Positions 33,201 to 42,423 are shown, counted from the first letter of the stretch. The stretch is DNA of 64,000 nucleotides from Heligmosomoides polygyrus polygyrus (GCA_947396885.1 OX377205.1:68048969-68112968), one strand, 5' to 3'. Program-made: numbers and translations. Notes: generated from the letters alone by a model not told the origin.

Positions 33201-36200
33201 CGCTCATGAACGTCGTCAACGTGGATATGCACGCCATGATAACGAATCCCACAACAAGGAAGGGTAGCAGACTCATTCCAGCGCGAACAACCTGAGAGTT
33301 TGGATGAAGATAGATAGAACCGGTCAATAAGCTCGATCAGCAGAACACCACAGAAGACTTTAAGAGTGGAATGCGCACAGGTACTTGTGCTATAAAAATA
33401 TCTTACTGTGAAAAGGTGAAGCATTAACTTTAGAAAAAGCATAGAAATCTTTCTAGCCTATCTAGGTCTTTTATCTAGAAACATAGAATTCTTCCTTTCG
33501 TCGCTCTCGGTTTTTGTTTTCAGATGGACGACGATACAGTGGGAGACGAGCAAGAACCACAACCCATATAAGACCATCGACCGAGCCGGGACAACAACAG
33601 TGAGATCGTCACCGACGTCATGTCCGACTTCGCCCGACTCTGGCTACTGAACGACTACCACAACCATGTCCGAACCCGTGATATTCGTGATCTGATTCTC
33701 CGCCTGAAATCATGTCCAGAACCATGTGGATAAAATCGTGTTACGACAAAAGCAGTGTGGTTGAAGCAGTGGTGCGGCCCGTATGGGGCCATTTAGGCGC
33801 GCGCCAGAGGCAATCGAGACCCGACGGGCGACCTTTCAAGCTTATAATAACTTCGAATCAAGGAAATTCCGAACTAAAATCTGAAGATAAGATAAGCTTC
33901 AGAACATTAAGTGACAAATCTCAAAGATTGCTTAAAAATTGCCAGGGCACGTAAAGCAGCGCTAAAAAGGGTTATGCAGAATTTCTCAAAGAATTTACCT
34001 CGATCTCTACAAAAGATGTTGAAAGTGTGAGCACTCGTATCGACGACGATTTGAATTCTCTGAAAATCAGATGCTGATGCAAAGCTGTCGTCCGACAAGG
34101 CAGGCAGTCAGTTCCCTAGAGTGATCGACTGACCTCTCGAAGTATTGCGTGATGCTCATCTCGAAGTTTTTCACCATCTGAGTGGTCCAGCCCTCCTTCC
34201 GCTCCGCTCGCAGCTGTAGAGCCAACATCTAAAAGACATAGAGTTTGTTGCGGTGCTTCACTCTCCTGAGCGAACCTACAAACTTTCAAATGAGGAGACT
34301 CACTTAACTCAACAGGCCTACTAGTAAGAAGTCAAAGGTCTTCCTCCGCAACCTAACGGCTCAAAGACCATTCCCTTGTAGGCGCCAAGAGAGAGGGAAG
34401 GATCTGATGTGTCATGGCAGCATGGTCCCTATCCCGAGAATCAGCTCCCTCTCGCATGTTCCAGGCCGCCAACAGTATGGCGAAAGGCGATCTCATGCTT
34501 ATCCCATCTCAGTGTCATCCTTGAGGTCAAAAAAGCTGCTAGAGAAGCCCAAGATGCATTTCAGAGAGCTGTGTATGCATTCCAGTTGCGATCAGACGAG
34601 CACTACTAACGAGTCATCTGAAGTCGAACCAGAAGATTCGGACGTTTTCGTATTGCAGTGACACGTTTATGCCAGAATATAGTAAAGATAAAGAATAAAG
34701 GGCGGCGTTACTCAATTCGTTTTGGGATGCGCCACGCATTCTGCTTCTATTGCATGTCACGGAGGTGACTTGAATGCATATTTAGCCATCCAATGACCTG
34801 CGATGGGTGGTTAACCGGTGAACAAGTCAGCGATTTATCCTTCCTAGACAAGTGTGGCACCAATCCACCGACTCCGGAGGGATGGAAGGCTTGGCTGGCC
34901 TGGGCGGGAAATCCGAACCAGGAACTTTATCGGGTGCACGCGACAGCACACACCTCTTCTGACTGCAGTACTGGCGCCCCAAAATATGGTAGAAGAATTT
35001 AAGCATCGAATGTTCGGGTTCGTGAAAGTCGGCGTATGCAAGATTAAAAGCTCATGCGAGCATAAACGTTGGATTTTCTTACGCTAGAAGGGTATGCATA
35101 CTACGCTAAAAGGGCTAGCGAGACGGAGGATAAAGATAGGGGTTTTAAGGTGAACGTAAAGCTGTCAAGCGTATGATCTAGAATTGCCAATTTTAGAGAT
35201 GGTTCCTCTTTAAAAAAAAGCTCAGTACAACGTACACACAAGGCATACATGTTAGCAGACATGAGAAACCAATCACCTTCGCAGAGACCATTTTCGGTAC
35301 AACTTTCTCCAAGGAGATAGACGTCGAGTTCGTAGAATCTGACTCGTTGCCGGCGCCGCCACTGAATTCCACTCCGAAGAAGTGGGGCTAAATGCTTATT
35401 CAGAGCACTGGTGTGTAGTTTTTCTCAGTTCCGTCCGCTCACCTGTATATTAAGCCGTCGATTGTAGAATGTGCTCGTCGGATAGGCGAGTTCAATCCTC
35501 GGGTTCGACTCGGCTCCACTGTCGTTGAGCGACTTTTGCAGCGAGAATCCATTCTGAATTCGGAGGACATAGTCTCCCAGAGACATAGTCACGGAGGTCA
35601 CCGCTAGATACTTACTGCGAACTGCACAAGAGGCTCGTTGATCTGGCAGAAGCTAAAGCAGAACTCCCGGTAGGATTCTGTGAGGTTCGTAAGCGGGTTC
35701 GTCATGGTGAAGTTTCTTGTGAGTAACAACTCGACCTGCAACAGTTCATATTAACAGCTTGCTACATTGAAACACTACCAGAGCGAATGTCCAGGAATTC
35801 TGCGACTTATGTCGAATTCTGGCAAATAAAGAAAATTCGAATTGATTTTGCGAGCTTATCCATAGCTCAAGGAAGGATTTCGCCTGCAATAAAGCGCAAC
35901 AGCAGCATTACAGACAGATTATAAATGCTGAAGAGAGGAAACAAAGGACAGGGATAGGGCATAATGCTATGAGGCACTGCGTGCTTTGCTTCAACGAGAA
36001 ATCGACTATGCACTTTGAACGTTTGTTTGGCCTATGCAAGAATATGCGATGACCAGACGATGGACTAGTTAGTAGCTCTTCTCTCAGACAAGACTGGAGC
36101 TAATTCCGAGAGGATAGCACGCCTCGATTGCATGTGCGGTACCCGAACCAAGAACCTCGCTAGAAAGGCACGTGATAGCCGCCTTCTACTCTGACTACAT

Positions 36201-39200
36201 TTACACGCGTCTATACACGAGAGCTTTGCGTAGCATCCTACGTAAAGCTTGCGGCAGTATAGTTGCCGAAACGGAATTGTTCTAGTCGGAGGGAGGAGAT
36301 ATCGCTAAAAAGTGGTGCAAATTCTAGCTTCTGAGCAGCTTCTGCGACTATGAAATTGCAACTCTTTCGTAGACCACTTTGTTTCTGTAGGCAACATAGT
36401 TCGATCTCAGTTTTATTGCTTCGGTAAAAGAGCCAAACTGAACAACCCGCTCCCACTTCCCCTCCCCACTAGGACAGATTCGCCGAAACCTCCGAAACGA
36501 GTGTTGTTGTTTACAAAGAAATCAGGAGAAAGGAGTTTTCTGCTACTGTAGGGAATCTAACCCGGAGATTGTCCGAATAGCCTGATCCACTAAGAAGTGA
36601 AGGAACAGCCCGGCTTTTTCTTCTCTCGGTGTCGTTCCCCTTTTAGTATTTGTTTCCGCTCAATAGCAGCAGCATGAAGTATGGCTTGGCCATCTTGTCG
36701 TGCAAAGTACATTGAATTGATGTCCATTGTGCGTTTGCTTTCAAGCTCAAGACTTCAAGTTATAAAAATTGAAGACATCTCTAAATCGGTATTCGGATAC
36801 TTTCACGGTTAAGTTCACATCGTCGTAAAAAGGTGGAGATTACGCACACTCCTCAGGCGAGACCAATACAGGAGTTCTTTCCTTTGCCCTTCCCCGTAGT
36901 TCCGTGGCTGTCCTGCCGCCCTAAGGATGATTAGCTGCAAAGGGGACCTCCGAATGGCTCCACGAGCAAGCACATCTCGGATAGCATCGGTACATAAGCT
37001 GTTTTAGTAGCACTTTGAAAGCCGCAACTCCAAATCTTTAGACATCTCGTGGGATGTTCGAGACATGTCGTCTTCGACCATGGTGATGGATGGAGGGGCG
37101 TAAAAGGCGTTTGCCGAAGATACTGCACGCCGAGCAACAGAATAATTCACTGTCGAAGTAATGTATTCTGTTGTTAGCACCTTATCATCAGTACTATTCG
37201 GAGGTGAATGGACGCTAAACATTATCGTCAATAAAGATAGAGTGGACAACATCTTTTTTGTAAATAAGAAAATATCAGATTGCGGGTTTACAGGACCAAG
37301 GGAATAGGAAGAGCTAGTGTGAGGTCTTGACCTTGGCAGAATTTGCAGATGAAGGCATCGTGGGAGAAAAACGACGAGAGTAGAAGAGAATCAATGCACT
37401 CTTACAAAAGAAAACAAAAAGGAAGATTTGGAGCTGAAGAATCACTCAGTTACCTCCAGTGCTTCCTTCAGAACGTCTTCTCGTAAAACGCTCCCACCAT
37501 CTTTGGGTAACACCAACACGAACACAGCTATGCCGCTACCACCACGCGAGAAGAACTCGCCAGCGACCTGAGCAGACATTCATCTCGTTCACCTTCTGAA
37601 GAATCCTGAATGAAATAAACCTACGTCTAGCTCGTCCCTTGCCCTCGCACCGTACGGGGTGTAGCCGGTGATGTCATTCTCGTTTCTGGAACAGTTGTTT
37701 TTCGTTCGCCTTCAAAACAATACTTGTGCTGAATTGATCGTCTACAAGTCAGACACGTCGCCTTGTCTTTTCTTAGCGTTGTTTTTGGCAGCAACCATAC
37801 GTAGTGAAGCGGCGGAATGCCGCACTTCGAATCAGTGAATATCAAGGTTTAAGCATGTATTCTCCTTCTTATTAATATTATTCATGAGATCCTGTCAAGT
37901 TCAAATCCACCATATATAAATCTAAGAAATAAAGAGATAACAGCTGAAACAATAGATCTTGCCAACATCTCGTACGTATGAAGAACCTTGTGTGAACTGT
38001 CAGTAGGGCTGATGTTCATCCTTAAAGACTGTGCAGCTATATGATGAAGAGCAAGGATGTCTGAATAATTGAGAAGAAGATGGGAAGATGGCTGTTTTAC
38101 CCCGGTTGAAGGTTCTAGGTTTGCGTCCCGACCAAGCTAGCCAATTTTGATCCCTCCGTAATCGACGAATTGGTACCAGGCTTGTCCGGGGAGCGTAAAA
38201 CACTGACTTGCCCATCGGATGGCTACAGCTCGTCATTTGTTGGTTCGGGCCAAATATGCGGTCAGTTTGCCTCGACGATATCCCGAGCAGTATTTAGAGT
38301 GCGCGGCGTATCCCAAATGGTGATCTGTTACCGTTTTTGCCCCTCCTTCTTATCGGAAAATGACCTTGTCAGAAACAACAAAAATTCCGAAAGTACTTGC
38401 GAAGTGAAAGTCCAGAGATCTGTTCGTATTACTGTTGGGGTACTTCAACTCCCCGTTCTTTTAAATTCTTTTAACATGTTTCACAATGTTGTCATCGTCT
38501 CATTGTATACTGGCGAACCATATAAGACCTCTTAAGAAGACGTTTCTAAAGTTGGACGTTGAAATGTAGCTATTTAAAAGACTTACTACTTTTAGGTTGG
38601 ATCGAAGCTTCCCTCCGTTTTAGTGTCTTAAGTATTCCCGCCAACTATTATATTTCAGTTTTGTACTCCAAGACTTCATGGTAGTTTCTGCTACACACAC
38701 GTAGAGAACAGCGTGTAGATTTAAATACACGCGAATAGTATAAGATTTCTCCTAAAAACTGAAGAGTTTAGGCCACTCTGCATGATAGCAGACAACTACG
38801 ATTTTCGTGTCATGGAGCTTTACGGCACAAAGCGGAGTGGAAATTGAACTGAAATTTAGCCGCCATGTCACAAGGGCATTGTCTAAACGCTGACATGAGA
38901 AGTCTCAAGGTAGACGATGAGAACGTGAACGTGATGAGGAGCCTTTCTTAGAATATGCGATAGTACAGAGGAATAGGTAGGTACAAGATCCACGCAATGC
39001 TCATATAACTTTCCAGAAGCACACATTGGTTTGAGGAGAACATAGTTCTCATAAACCATCGCGAACTTCAAAGTCTCATTCAAATGATCACTTTTGGCAT
39101 TTGATGATCTACCGCTGGTATAGTTGACAATAAATCAAGCATCTGATATGGTTAACAATCCACGAAGTTATGACCAATTGAAAAAAAAGAAGTCAGAGAC

Positions 39201-39626
39201 GGCGAAAACCTTCGGTCTGACCTTACAGAACAACATTAAGGAGAGCATCGAAAAACTTTGATATCAGTGATGATGTCACCCTTATTTTCACCAACACACA
39301 CCACAAAACAGCGCCGTTTTGTACATTTGATGCTTCAGCACAAAAGATTTCAGTTGTTCGGGAATGGGAAATGTAGAAGAAAAGCGGACTGGAAATGGAA
39401 CGAGGCCAAACTCATGCCAAGTAACCTACGGTGTGGTGACGATTTTCGCCAGGCCGACGAGACTCAGAATCGAGCAGAGGACGATGGTCAGAATCGCGTG
39501 GTCGGCAACAAAAAGTGCCCATCGGTGGTAAAACCGAACGATCGTGCGGATCAGCAGCGTCTCGTGGCTGCCTGAAATCAGCTCAGGTGTAGATAGTGGA
39601 GCCTTGCGCCCTTGCATCTCGTGCAT
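21139..39626 (-). CDS. Patched-related (PTR) sterol-sensing-domain membrane protein, 23 exons
   Basis: This is the one host gene I could rebuild. Twenty-three minus-strand exons (listed separately) join in frame to 893 codons including TGA at 21139-21141, close to the usual PTR length. Domain order: TM1 (about residues 33-60), a large extracellular loop (61-290), the sterol-sensing domain TM2-6 (about 291-475, with AIGVDDAYLMMHSW), TM7 (about 525-546), a second loop (550-725), and TM8-12 (about 726-880, with IISIGFSVDIPAHVSYHYYS). PTR proteins are RND-fold relatives of Patched/Dispatched that nematodes use in cuticle, glial-tube and sterol-related functions; which orthologue this is I cannot say. 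Start: ATG at 39626 (MHEMQGR) has a TAA six codons upstream. Alternatively a TTTCAG acceptor at 39572 implies an unseen first exon above 39.6 kb. Introns hold an RTE copy, an RTE fragment and several SINEs. Confidence 0.93.
21322..21464 (-). CDS. PTR exon 22, TM10-11
   Basis: Encodes LHYCLSSVGFPAIQASISTS and CVLALLLVSIYMSQ. The acceptor ATTTAG at 21465 keeps phase with exon 21 across a 4.66-kb intron that contains RTE copy 2. Donor CAG|GTGAGC. Confidence 0.92.
22443..24110 (-). pseudogene. RTE reverse transcriptase and C-terminal domain, copy 2
   Basis: Pieces in order are KMTGPDDVAADLQISKLWYP, WHNSTTIPIWKKKG, QCGFVAGC, FLDLEKVLHRVPCEV, GVHQGSALSPLLF, LLYAHDVMLACED, LKLNVKKTEYL, FKYLGSTIASDGN, LKSKIYRAVVRPVVMYGAEF and the C-terminal MLRWTAGVMRMDRIRNDAIR with ARLQWYGHI and RPRGRLMQRWSD. 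The catalytic YADD is YAHD, losing an essential Asp, and there are at least four frameshifts. Confidence 0.9.
24330..25530 (-). pseudogene. RTE endonuclease region, copy 2
   Basis: Minus-strand pieces are ATELVRKFRNLSTTRVATLN, RSCELAEAL, ETRWSCRKSRDIGRGFKAV and, after a shift, SLVTDAKIVLYETV then KSLYHVFLGDKTAGYWQKY. The poly-C tract, a shift near 25290 and the inverted duplication at 24698-24774 break the frame. Confidence 0.85.
24698..24774. repeat. local inverted duplication inside RTE copy 2
   Basis: AGCACGATCTTCGCATCTGT and the bases after it reappear as the reverse complement about 40 bases on, giving arms of about 36 bases around a loop near 24734-24738. Copy 1 has only one version of this segment (near 1710-1735). 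Confidence 0.9.
25605..25880 (-). ncRNA. HDV-like ribozyme-type 5' end of RTE copy 2, disrupted
   Basis: The same elements as in copy 1 are present on the minus strand. P1 is GGTAGCG with TGCCACT (one A-C mismatch where copy 1 has G-C). P2 is TGTCCG with CGGACA, perfect over 6 bp. L3 is TCCTCC, J1/4 begins GGAAACT, P4 is GCTCGC-TTT-GCGGGC and J4/2 carries CTAAG. The changes from copy 1 in P4 and P2 preserve pairing. About 200 bases (25639-25840) sit between J1/4 and P4. The P1 mismatch and the insert may reduce activity. Confidence 0.5.
25639..25840 (+). repeat. insertion of about 200 bp in the RTE copy 2 5' UTR
   Basis: Absent from copy 1, where GCTCGC directly follows GGAAACT. Read on the plus strand the insert ends TTTAAATGAATAAATAGATA, like the 3' tail of the CR1-like elements at 19803 and 62413, so it may be a short 5'-truncated CR1-like insertion. 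Confidence 0.55.
26123..26248 (-). CDS. PTR exon 21, GFSVDIPAH motif
   Basis: Encodes TELDPIVMAALIISIGFSVD and IPAHVSYHYYSAG, the second-half signature of PTR proteins (GxSVD). Acceptor CTTCAG, donor CAG|GTATGT. Confidence 0.94.
27558..27663 (-). CDS. PTR exon 20, TM8-9
   Basis: Encodes SGVATLCSMAIVCFIFMWDP and VLITTAVIASIMTG. Acceptor TTTTCAG, donor CAG|GTAACA. Confidence 0.92.
28034..28115 (-). CDS. PTR exon 19
   Basis: Encodes SEFNITVYYDDGIYLDLIEN and MPTDTWQ, leading into TM8. Acceptor GTTCAG, donor CAG|GTGAGG. Confidence 0.91.
28173..28283 (-). CDS. PTR exon 18
   Basis: Encodes ELERFFLTTAYHGEELKEWI and KRWREVVDRY. Acceptor TTTTAAG, donor AA|GTAAGT. Confidence 0.9.
28598..28697 (-). 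CDS. PTR exon 17
   Basis: Encodes NFNDLPEFLEWPEYEYWRGF and LRFSNGST, the conserved loop-2 block. Acceptor TGTTCAG, donor AC|GTAGGT. Confidence 0.89.
28905..29480 (+). pseudogene. RTE (second family) 3' fragment in PTR intron 16, antisense
   Basis: Plus-strand pieces are YLGREVNMVNDLAPELSRRK, then VRLCAHLFGSTV in a new frame, then ADTRWMRAVTDWIPLDVKKT, RRCSDFLVKALNDR and HWSTLARNRNRWRRC in a third frame. This is the post-RT region and zinc-knuckle-like C-terminal block of an RTE family distinct from the 777-3713 family. The part between has been deleted or scrambled. Confidence 0.8.
29718..29860 (-). CDS. PTR exon 16 (3' boundary tentative)
   Basis: Encodes LNTFVEEMESLPGSWGPQSS and NYFIRDYIEYEKG followed by an acidic tract. 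The donor G|GTCGGC at 29717 is weak. It is the only GT before the in-frame TAG that keeps phase with exon 17; a GC donor slightly earlier is possible. Confidence 0.8.
29916..30016 (-). CDS. PTR exon 15
   Basis: Encodes MDTLRVSYVIPHFTLATLFV, the start of the second extracellular loop. Acceptor TTACAG, donor GAG|GTCAGT, phase 2. Confidence 0.9.
30610..30750 (-). CDS. PTR exon 14, TM7
   Basis: Encodes FRDRLTGGFTSFFDQYVNLV and TM7 MAMVVVWIAFLAISIK. Acceptor TTGCAG, donor AAG|GTATGG. Confidence 0.9.
30901..31023 (-). CDS. PTR exon 13
   Basis: Encodes ITLYSAVMVLAGHFEIENER and an acidic cytoplasmic linker. Acceptor CTTTAG, donor AAG|GTCCGT (weak). Confidence 0.87.
31090..31236 (-). CDS. PTR exon 12, sterol-sensing domain TM5 into TM6
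   Basis: Encodes GPAIMISALTNISADAVGAF and ITLLCYGNAACIFVDFIYQ. The SALTN..A..VG pattern is typical of the family. Acceptor ATTTTAG, donor CAG|GTAGCT. Confidence 0.93.
31575..31830 (-). mobile_element. SINE family 1, diverged and rearranged, in PTR intron 11
   Basis: The minus-oriented family 1 order is recognisable: GGGATGCGGCACGCATTCC (3' part), GTCAGTGTTTTGCCC, CCATTCACC, then ATTCACCGATCCC and the A-box end TGATTGCGCTACC. A 19-base segment (31729-31747) duplicated from 31517-31535 splits it. Confidence 0.6.
31870..31973 (-). CDS. PTR exon 11, GVDD motif
   Basis: Encodes VDDAYLMMHSWQRVTKELRE, the conserved polar helix of PTR/Patched SSDs (GxxDD). Acceptor CTTTCAG, donor CAG|GTAATT. Confidence 0.93.
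32169..32475 (+). mobile_element. SINE family 1 in PTR intron 10
   Basis: Head GGGCGCGTGTAGCGCAGTCG with A-box, B-box-like GGTTCGGATTTC, body ending GATTGAGTAACGCCGTCC and a TTTATTCTTTATC tail. It is flanked by a similar ATTTTTGACGAC / ATTTTGACAAC pair that looks like a slightly diverged target duplication. Antisense to the host gene. Confidence 0.85.
32979..33108 (-). CDS. PTR exon 10, sterol-sensing domain TM3-4
   Basis: Encodes GTALGFLFFMGVRFG and SILCVTPFLVLAIG, the SSD core. Acceptor TTTTCAG, donor ATCG|GTCAGT, phase 1. Confidence 0.93.
33169..33291 (-). CDS. PTR exon 9, sterol-sensing domain TM2
   Basis: Encodes SLLPFLVVGFVIMACISTL and the loop MSACFMQQASIHK. Acceptor CTCAG, donor AAG|GTGAGC. 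Confidence 0.92.
33999..34059 (-). CDS. PTR exon 8 (short)
   Basis: A 61-base exon encoding EFKSSSIRVLTLSTSFVEIE just before TM2. Acceptor TTTTCAG, donor GAG|GTAAAT. It is the only piece found that reconciles the phases of its neighbours. Confidence 0.83.
34134..34228 (-). CDS. PTR exon 7
   Basis: Encodes MLALQLRAERKEGWTTQMVK leading into the segment before TM2. Acceptor TTTTAG, donor GAG|GTCAGT, phase 2. Confidence 0.87.
34681..34985 (-). mobile_element. SINE family 1 in PTR intron 6
   Basis: Full-length and moderately diverged. Tail AGATAAAGAATAAAGGGCGG at the low end, GAACAAGTCAGCGATTTATC in the body, head near 34982 (GGGGCGCCAGT). AATAT-containing flanks on both sides may be a target duplication. 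Sense to the host gene. Confidence 0.8.
35277..35387 (-). CDS. PTR exon 6
   Basis: Encodes PHFFGVEFSGG then SISLEKVVPKMVSAK, the end of the extracellular loop. Two possible N-glycosylation sites (NES, NST). Acceptor ATTTAG, donor AAG|GTGATT. Confidence 0.86.
35443..35553 (-). CDS. PTR exon 5
   Basis: Encodes NGFSLQKSLNDSGAES through AYPTSTFYNRRLNIQ. Acceptor AATTCAG, donor CAG|GTGAGC. Phase 0 at both ends. Confidence 0.87.
35616..35735 (-). CDS. PTR exon 4
   Basis: Encodes part of the first extracellular loop, with YREFCFSFCQINEPLVQFA. The two Cys could form a disulphide. Acceptor TTGCAG, donor GCA|GTAAGT. Confidence 0.88.
36085..36212 (-). mobile_element. SINE family 1 fragment (head half) in PTR intron 3
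   Basis: CAGACAAGACTGGAGC, CCGAACCAAGAACCTCG and CTCTGACTACATTTACACGC follow the minus-oriented family order with an internal deletion. Confidence 0.5.
36900..37260. other. PTR intron 3 segment with no recognised feature
   Basis: Short minus frames (YVPMLSEMCLLVEPFGGPLC) look repeat-like but I cannot assign them. They do not fit the PTR reading phases. Confidence 0.3.
37454..37567 (-). CDS. PTR exon 3
   Basis: Encodes VAGEFFSRGGSGIAVFVLVL, then a charged segment ending LKEALE. Acceptor GCTCAG, donor GAG|GTAACT. Confidence 0.88.
37625..37685 (-). CDS. PTR exon 2
   Basis: Encodes NENDITGYTPYGARARDELD at the start of the first extracellular loop. Acceptor TTCCAG, donor GAC|GTAGG. Phases fit both neighbours. 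Confidence 0.85.
38090..38340 (+). mobile_element. SINE family 1, diverged, in PTR intron 1
   Basis: The body TGATCCCTCCG, GAATTGGTACCAGGCTTGTC, CACTGACTTGCCCATCGG and CAAATATGCGG follows the family. The head is poorly preserved. Confidence 0.6.
39430..39626 (-). CDS. PTR exon 1 (or exon 2 if an upstream exon exists)
   Basis: Encodes TIVRFYHRWALFVADHAILT and the rest of TM1, ending VTTP. The donor is CC|GTAGGT. A good acceptor (GATTTCAG) at 39572 would give 39430-39571 with a phase-1 join to an upstream exon. Confidence 0.8.
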
Positions 39627-40050
39627 TCGACGGGCTTTTTCTTAAGCAAGATATGTACATCAGTGCACACGTTCGACACACTTGAGGTAATAGCACAGTA
39701 ATCTCGAGAAGTAATTTTGGCTAATGAAGCGTATGGATGAATAACATTATCGTGGAACATCACTTCAAAACGCTCATCTTACTGCAATTCTAATAATGAA
39801 CGTTTATGTCTTACAACTTTATCCGTTGAAGATTTAAAGCTCTTTCTTGAAGGCTTGTTGGCGAGCTCTGTGTGTGACAGCTTGGCTACCACTGGACAAC
39901 AACGTTCAAAATCGGTTAAACTTACAACAAACAAAAACTTGCAAACCTAACAGAATAGCCAAGCAAGGTCGTCAACAGCACACTTCTCACGATGATAATC
40001 CCCCTATATATAAAAGAGGAAGGGTTGTTTGTCCGATGTTAGCCACCAGT
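39627..40050. other. region upstream of the PTR gene; no exon recognised
   Basis: No clear first exon or promoter motif. CCCTATATATAAAAGAGGAA followed by GGTTGTTTGTCC at 40005-40035 resembles sequence at 15621-15660. Confidence 0.35.
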
Positions 40051-40054
40051 ACTT

Positions 40055-40795
40055 CGTACACTGTCTACAATACCCACCATAAGGATTGGAAAAAGGGCGC
40101 GGTAGGCGCGTTATTCGCGTTCTTTCTGTTCTTTTGCTGTAGCCCTCTTGATCTTCATCGTTTTCAATAAACTCACATATCGTCGTGATCCCCTCGACGA
40201 GATCTACCCATCGCCCTAAAAATATTTTTCGCTATTTCACTTCCACTCCATTTTTTCGAAATCGCCAGGGGATACTCATTAGCGAGAGACGTCTCCACTA
40301 ATTGCGCCCAAAGGACATTTAAATGCTCGGATTCAAAGCAAACGCAGTTGACAGTAGCGCCTCTTTAGGGAAGATTCTGTAGATGACAAGCTAAGAAGGC
40401 CGCAGATATATGTATTGTTCTACTCTACATTATTTTTTATTTTTCAATTTTTCCAATTTTTACCAATTTCTACCAAATTACCAAATTTTTCCTTTATCTA
40501 CCGATCACTGTCAAAATTGCCTTTATATAGTCACATCAAGGAAGAGAATGCAAAACAGATAAAAATTTTCCTAATTGGGACGCGCCATACATATTGCTTC
40601 GTGAGGAGACCTGGACTTTACTCTTGGTCTATACAATGAATTGCCGTTATGGGTAAGCTAGTGTTTCGTCCTTGCTAGACAAAGCTAAGATACCGATAAG
40701 CGGACTGCGGCGGATTGAAGGTTTAGTTTGCCCGGACCGCGCCCAGCCCGAGAACCTCGGCTCTGCAGCGTGCGACAGCCACCGATTGTGTCCAT
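40055..40795 (+). repeat. left arm of a large imperfect inverted repeat
   Basis: This segment and 44085-44815 are reverse complements at high but imperfect similarity. Shared pieces include CCACCATAAGGATTGGAAAA, ACTAATTGCGCCCAAAGGAC, GTCACATCAAGGAAGAG and the SINE-like end at 40640-40795. It reads as two inserts of one repeat family or as an inverted duplication, separated by about 3.3 kb. Confidence 0.8.
40640..40795 (-). mobile_element. SINE-like head and body, diverged subfamily
   Basis: The reverse complement begins GGCTGTCGCACGCTGCAGAG and runs through AACCTTCAATCCGCCGCAGT and CTAGCAAGGACGAAACACT. It matches the copy at 44085-44235 better than family 1, so it is a subfamily carried at the end of the large repeat. 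Confidence 0.6.
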
Positions 40796-41005
40796 TTCCA
40801 CGAACAATAGCCCTTCCATCCTTCAGGGGTCGGTGAATTGGGGAGAGACTGGTCTGAGAATAATGGAACACAGACGTTGGCATCGATCGTCTATCAGAAG
40901 CCATTGTGTAGGTGAAATGCCCACTCGGATTGCCTCTATAACATTATCTGGGAACAGAATGCGCATCCCAAATAGGATTTATTAACGCCTTCCTTTGTTC
41001 CTTAT
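40796..41005 (+). mobile_element. SINE family 1 fragment, head missing
   Basis: CCCTTCCATCCTTCAGGGGT, TGAATTGGGGAGAGACTGG and the end ATTAACGCCTTCCTTTGTTC match the family's 3' two thirds. It sits head-to-head with the preceding SINE. Confidence 0.6.
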
Positions 41006-41554
41006 TAATATGTGATTAAAACGAAAGCTTTTGCAAAGCTTCGGGAAATCGGAAAATTTGGATCGGAGGCGCGGGCAATCATTCATTTTGCTTTTTTTCG
41101 ATTGCCAAGCTTCGTAAAAATGGCAATCACATTATTGCAATAATCACCGCGAGATGCTCAATGAACGCATGGCGCGATCACGACTAATACAGCCTGACAG
41201 CTTCGTTTTGTCGCTCTTGAAAGCAAGCTACATATTTTAAATCGAAACGATGTAAGTTCGTAGTTTTTCACGGAGTTATACCGAACAATAGCTCACCTCA
41301 GTAAATAACCTAGGCTGATTTTATCATCCCACTATTATAATTCTTAATAAAAAAATATTGTCGAGGTGAAACCCGCGAAGGATATCCGGCTGCTACCCGT
41401 TAGAAGTTGCTAGAATTGTAGAGCTCGTTATGAAACAATTAAGCAAAGTAGGGTGTAATGTAAATGCTTGAATGCGGAGCTAACGGGAACCCCGAGCATT
41501 GTCGACTAATCCTTCATTCCTCAACTGTATGTGAAAGGCCTATATAGGGTAAAG

Positions 41555-41745
41555 GATAAAGGACTGCGTTATTCAAACCCTTTGGGATGCGCCACGCATT
41601 CTACCTCTGCGGAAGGCCATTTGAGTGCGTATTTGGTCTATAAAATAGACTTCGATGGTGAGCCGAGGGACAAGTCAGTGTTTTATCCTTCCCAGACATT
41701 TCTTGTACCAATTCACCAATCCAAGGCTTGGAATGCTTCGACGGT
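41555..41745 (-). mobile_element. SINE family 1, head truncated
   Basis: Tail AGGATAAAGGACTGCGTTAT, then GGGATGCGCCACGCATTC and GACAAGTCAGTGTTTTATCC. Confidence 0.75.
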
Positions 41746-42074
41746 TTGGATTCTTCCTTTAAGAAACAATAATAGGGACTGTTCCTTTAAGAAATAGTCA
41801 TGGTGAAGTATCCACAACAACGTACGTCGATCGTGATCGGATGGGTAGGCGCAGTTCTTAGAAATTTTCTCTACATTCAGCATTAGTTCCCTGGACAAGA
41901 CCATGAATGCAGGGAGCGTTATGAAAGGCGAGTCGATGGAAGGCGAAGATCATAGCCGAGGATCTCTCAGCCTGACCTCCGAGGAGGTTGATAGGTCTCC
42001 CTGAGTTCATCTACACAACGGAAACGTGAACTTCATCACGGAACTAACATAGGAAAAGGGAACTATTCTGCCGA

Positions 42075-42335
42075 GGCCTCCCTTTTCGCGTGCACCTGGT
42101 ACCAGTTTCCTTGGTTCGGACTCCCTGCCCAGGCCACAAAGCATCCCACCGGGGTCGGTGAATTGGCACCATGCTCTGGGAAGGACAAGCGCTGACTTTT
42201 CATCTGGTGGCCATCGCAAGCCATTTTATGACCAAATACGCACTCAAATCGCCTCCACGACATCCCGTAGAAGTCGAATGCATGGCACATCCCGGAACGG
42301 ATTGAATAACGCCATCCTTTAGCCTTTTATTTTAA
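42075..42335 (+). mobile_element. SINE family 1, head partly lost
   Basis: GCGTGCACCTGGTACCAG, GTTCGGACTCCC (B-box), TCGGTGAATTGGCACC, and end GAATAACGCCATCCTTTAGC. Confidence 0.8.
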
Positions 42336-42423
42336 ATACATGTATGGTGATTTTTTTTCTCCGCCTGATTAACGCCGCTTGGTTCAAGTTGCAGTTTTTG
42401 ATTGCTGGAGGCAATTTTGCTTG

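Noticed and set aside
36931..37252. Extra PTR exon between exons 3 and 4
   Set aside because: Exons 3 and 4 already join in phase 0, and this sequence has no PTR-like motif.
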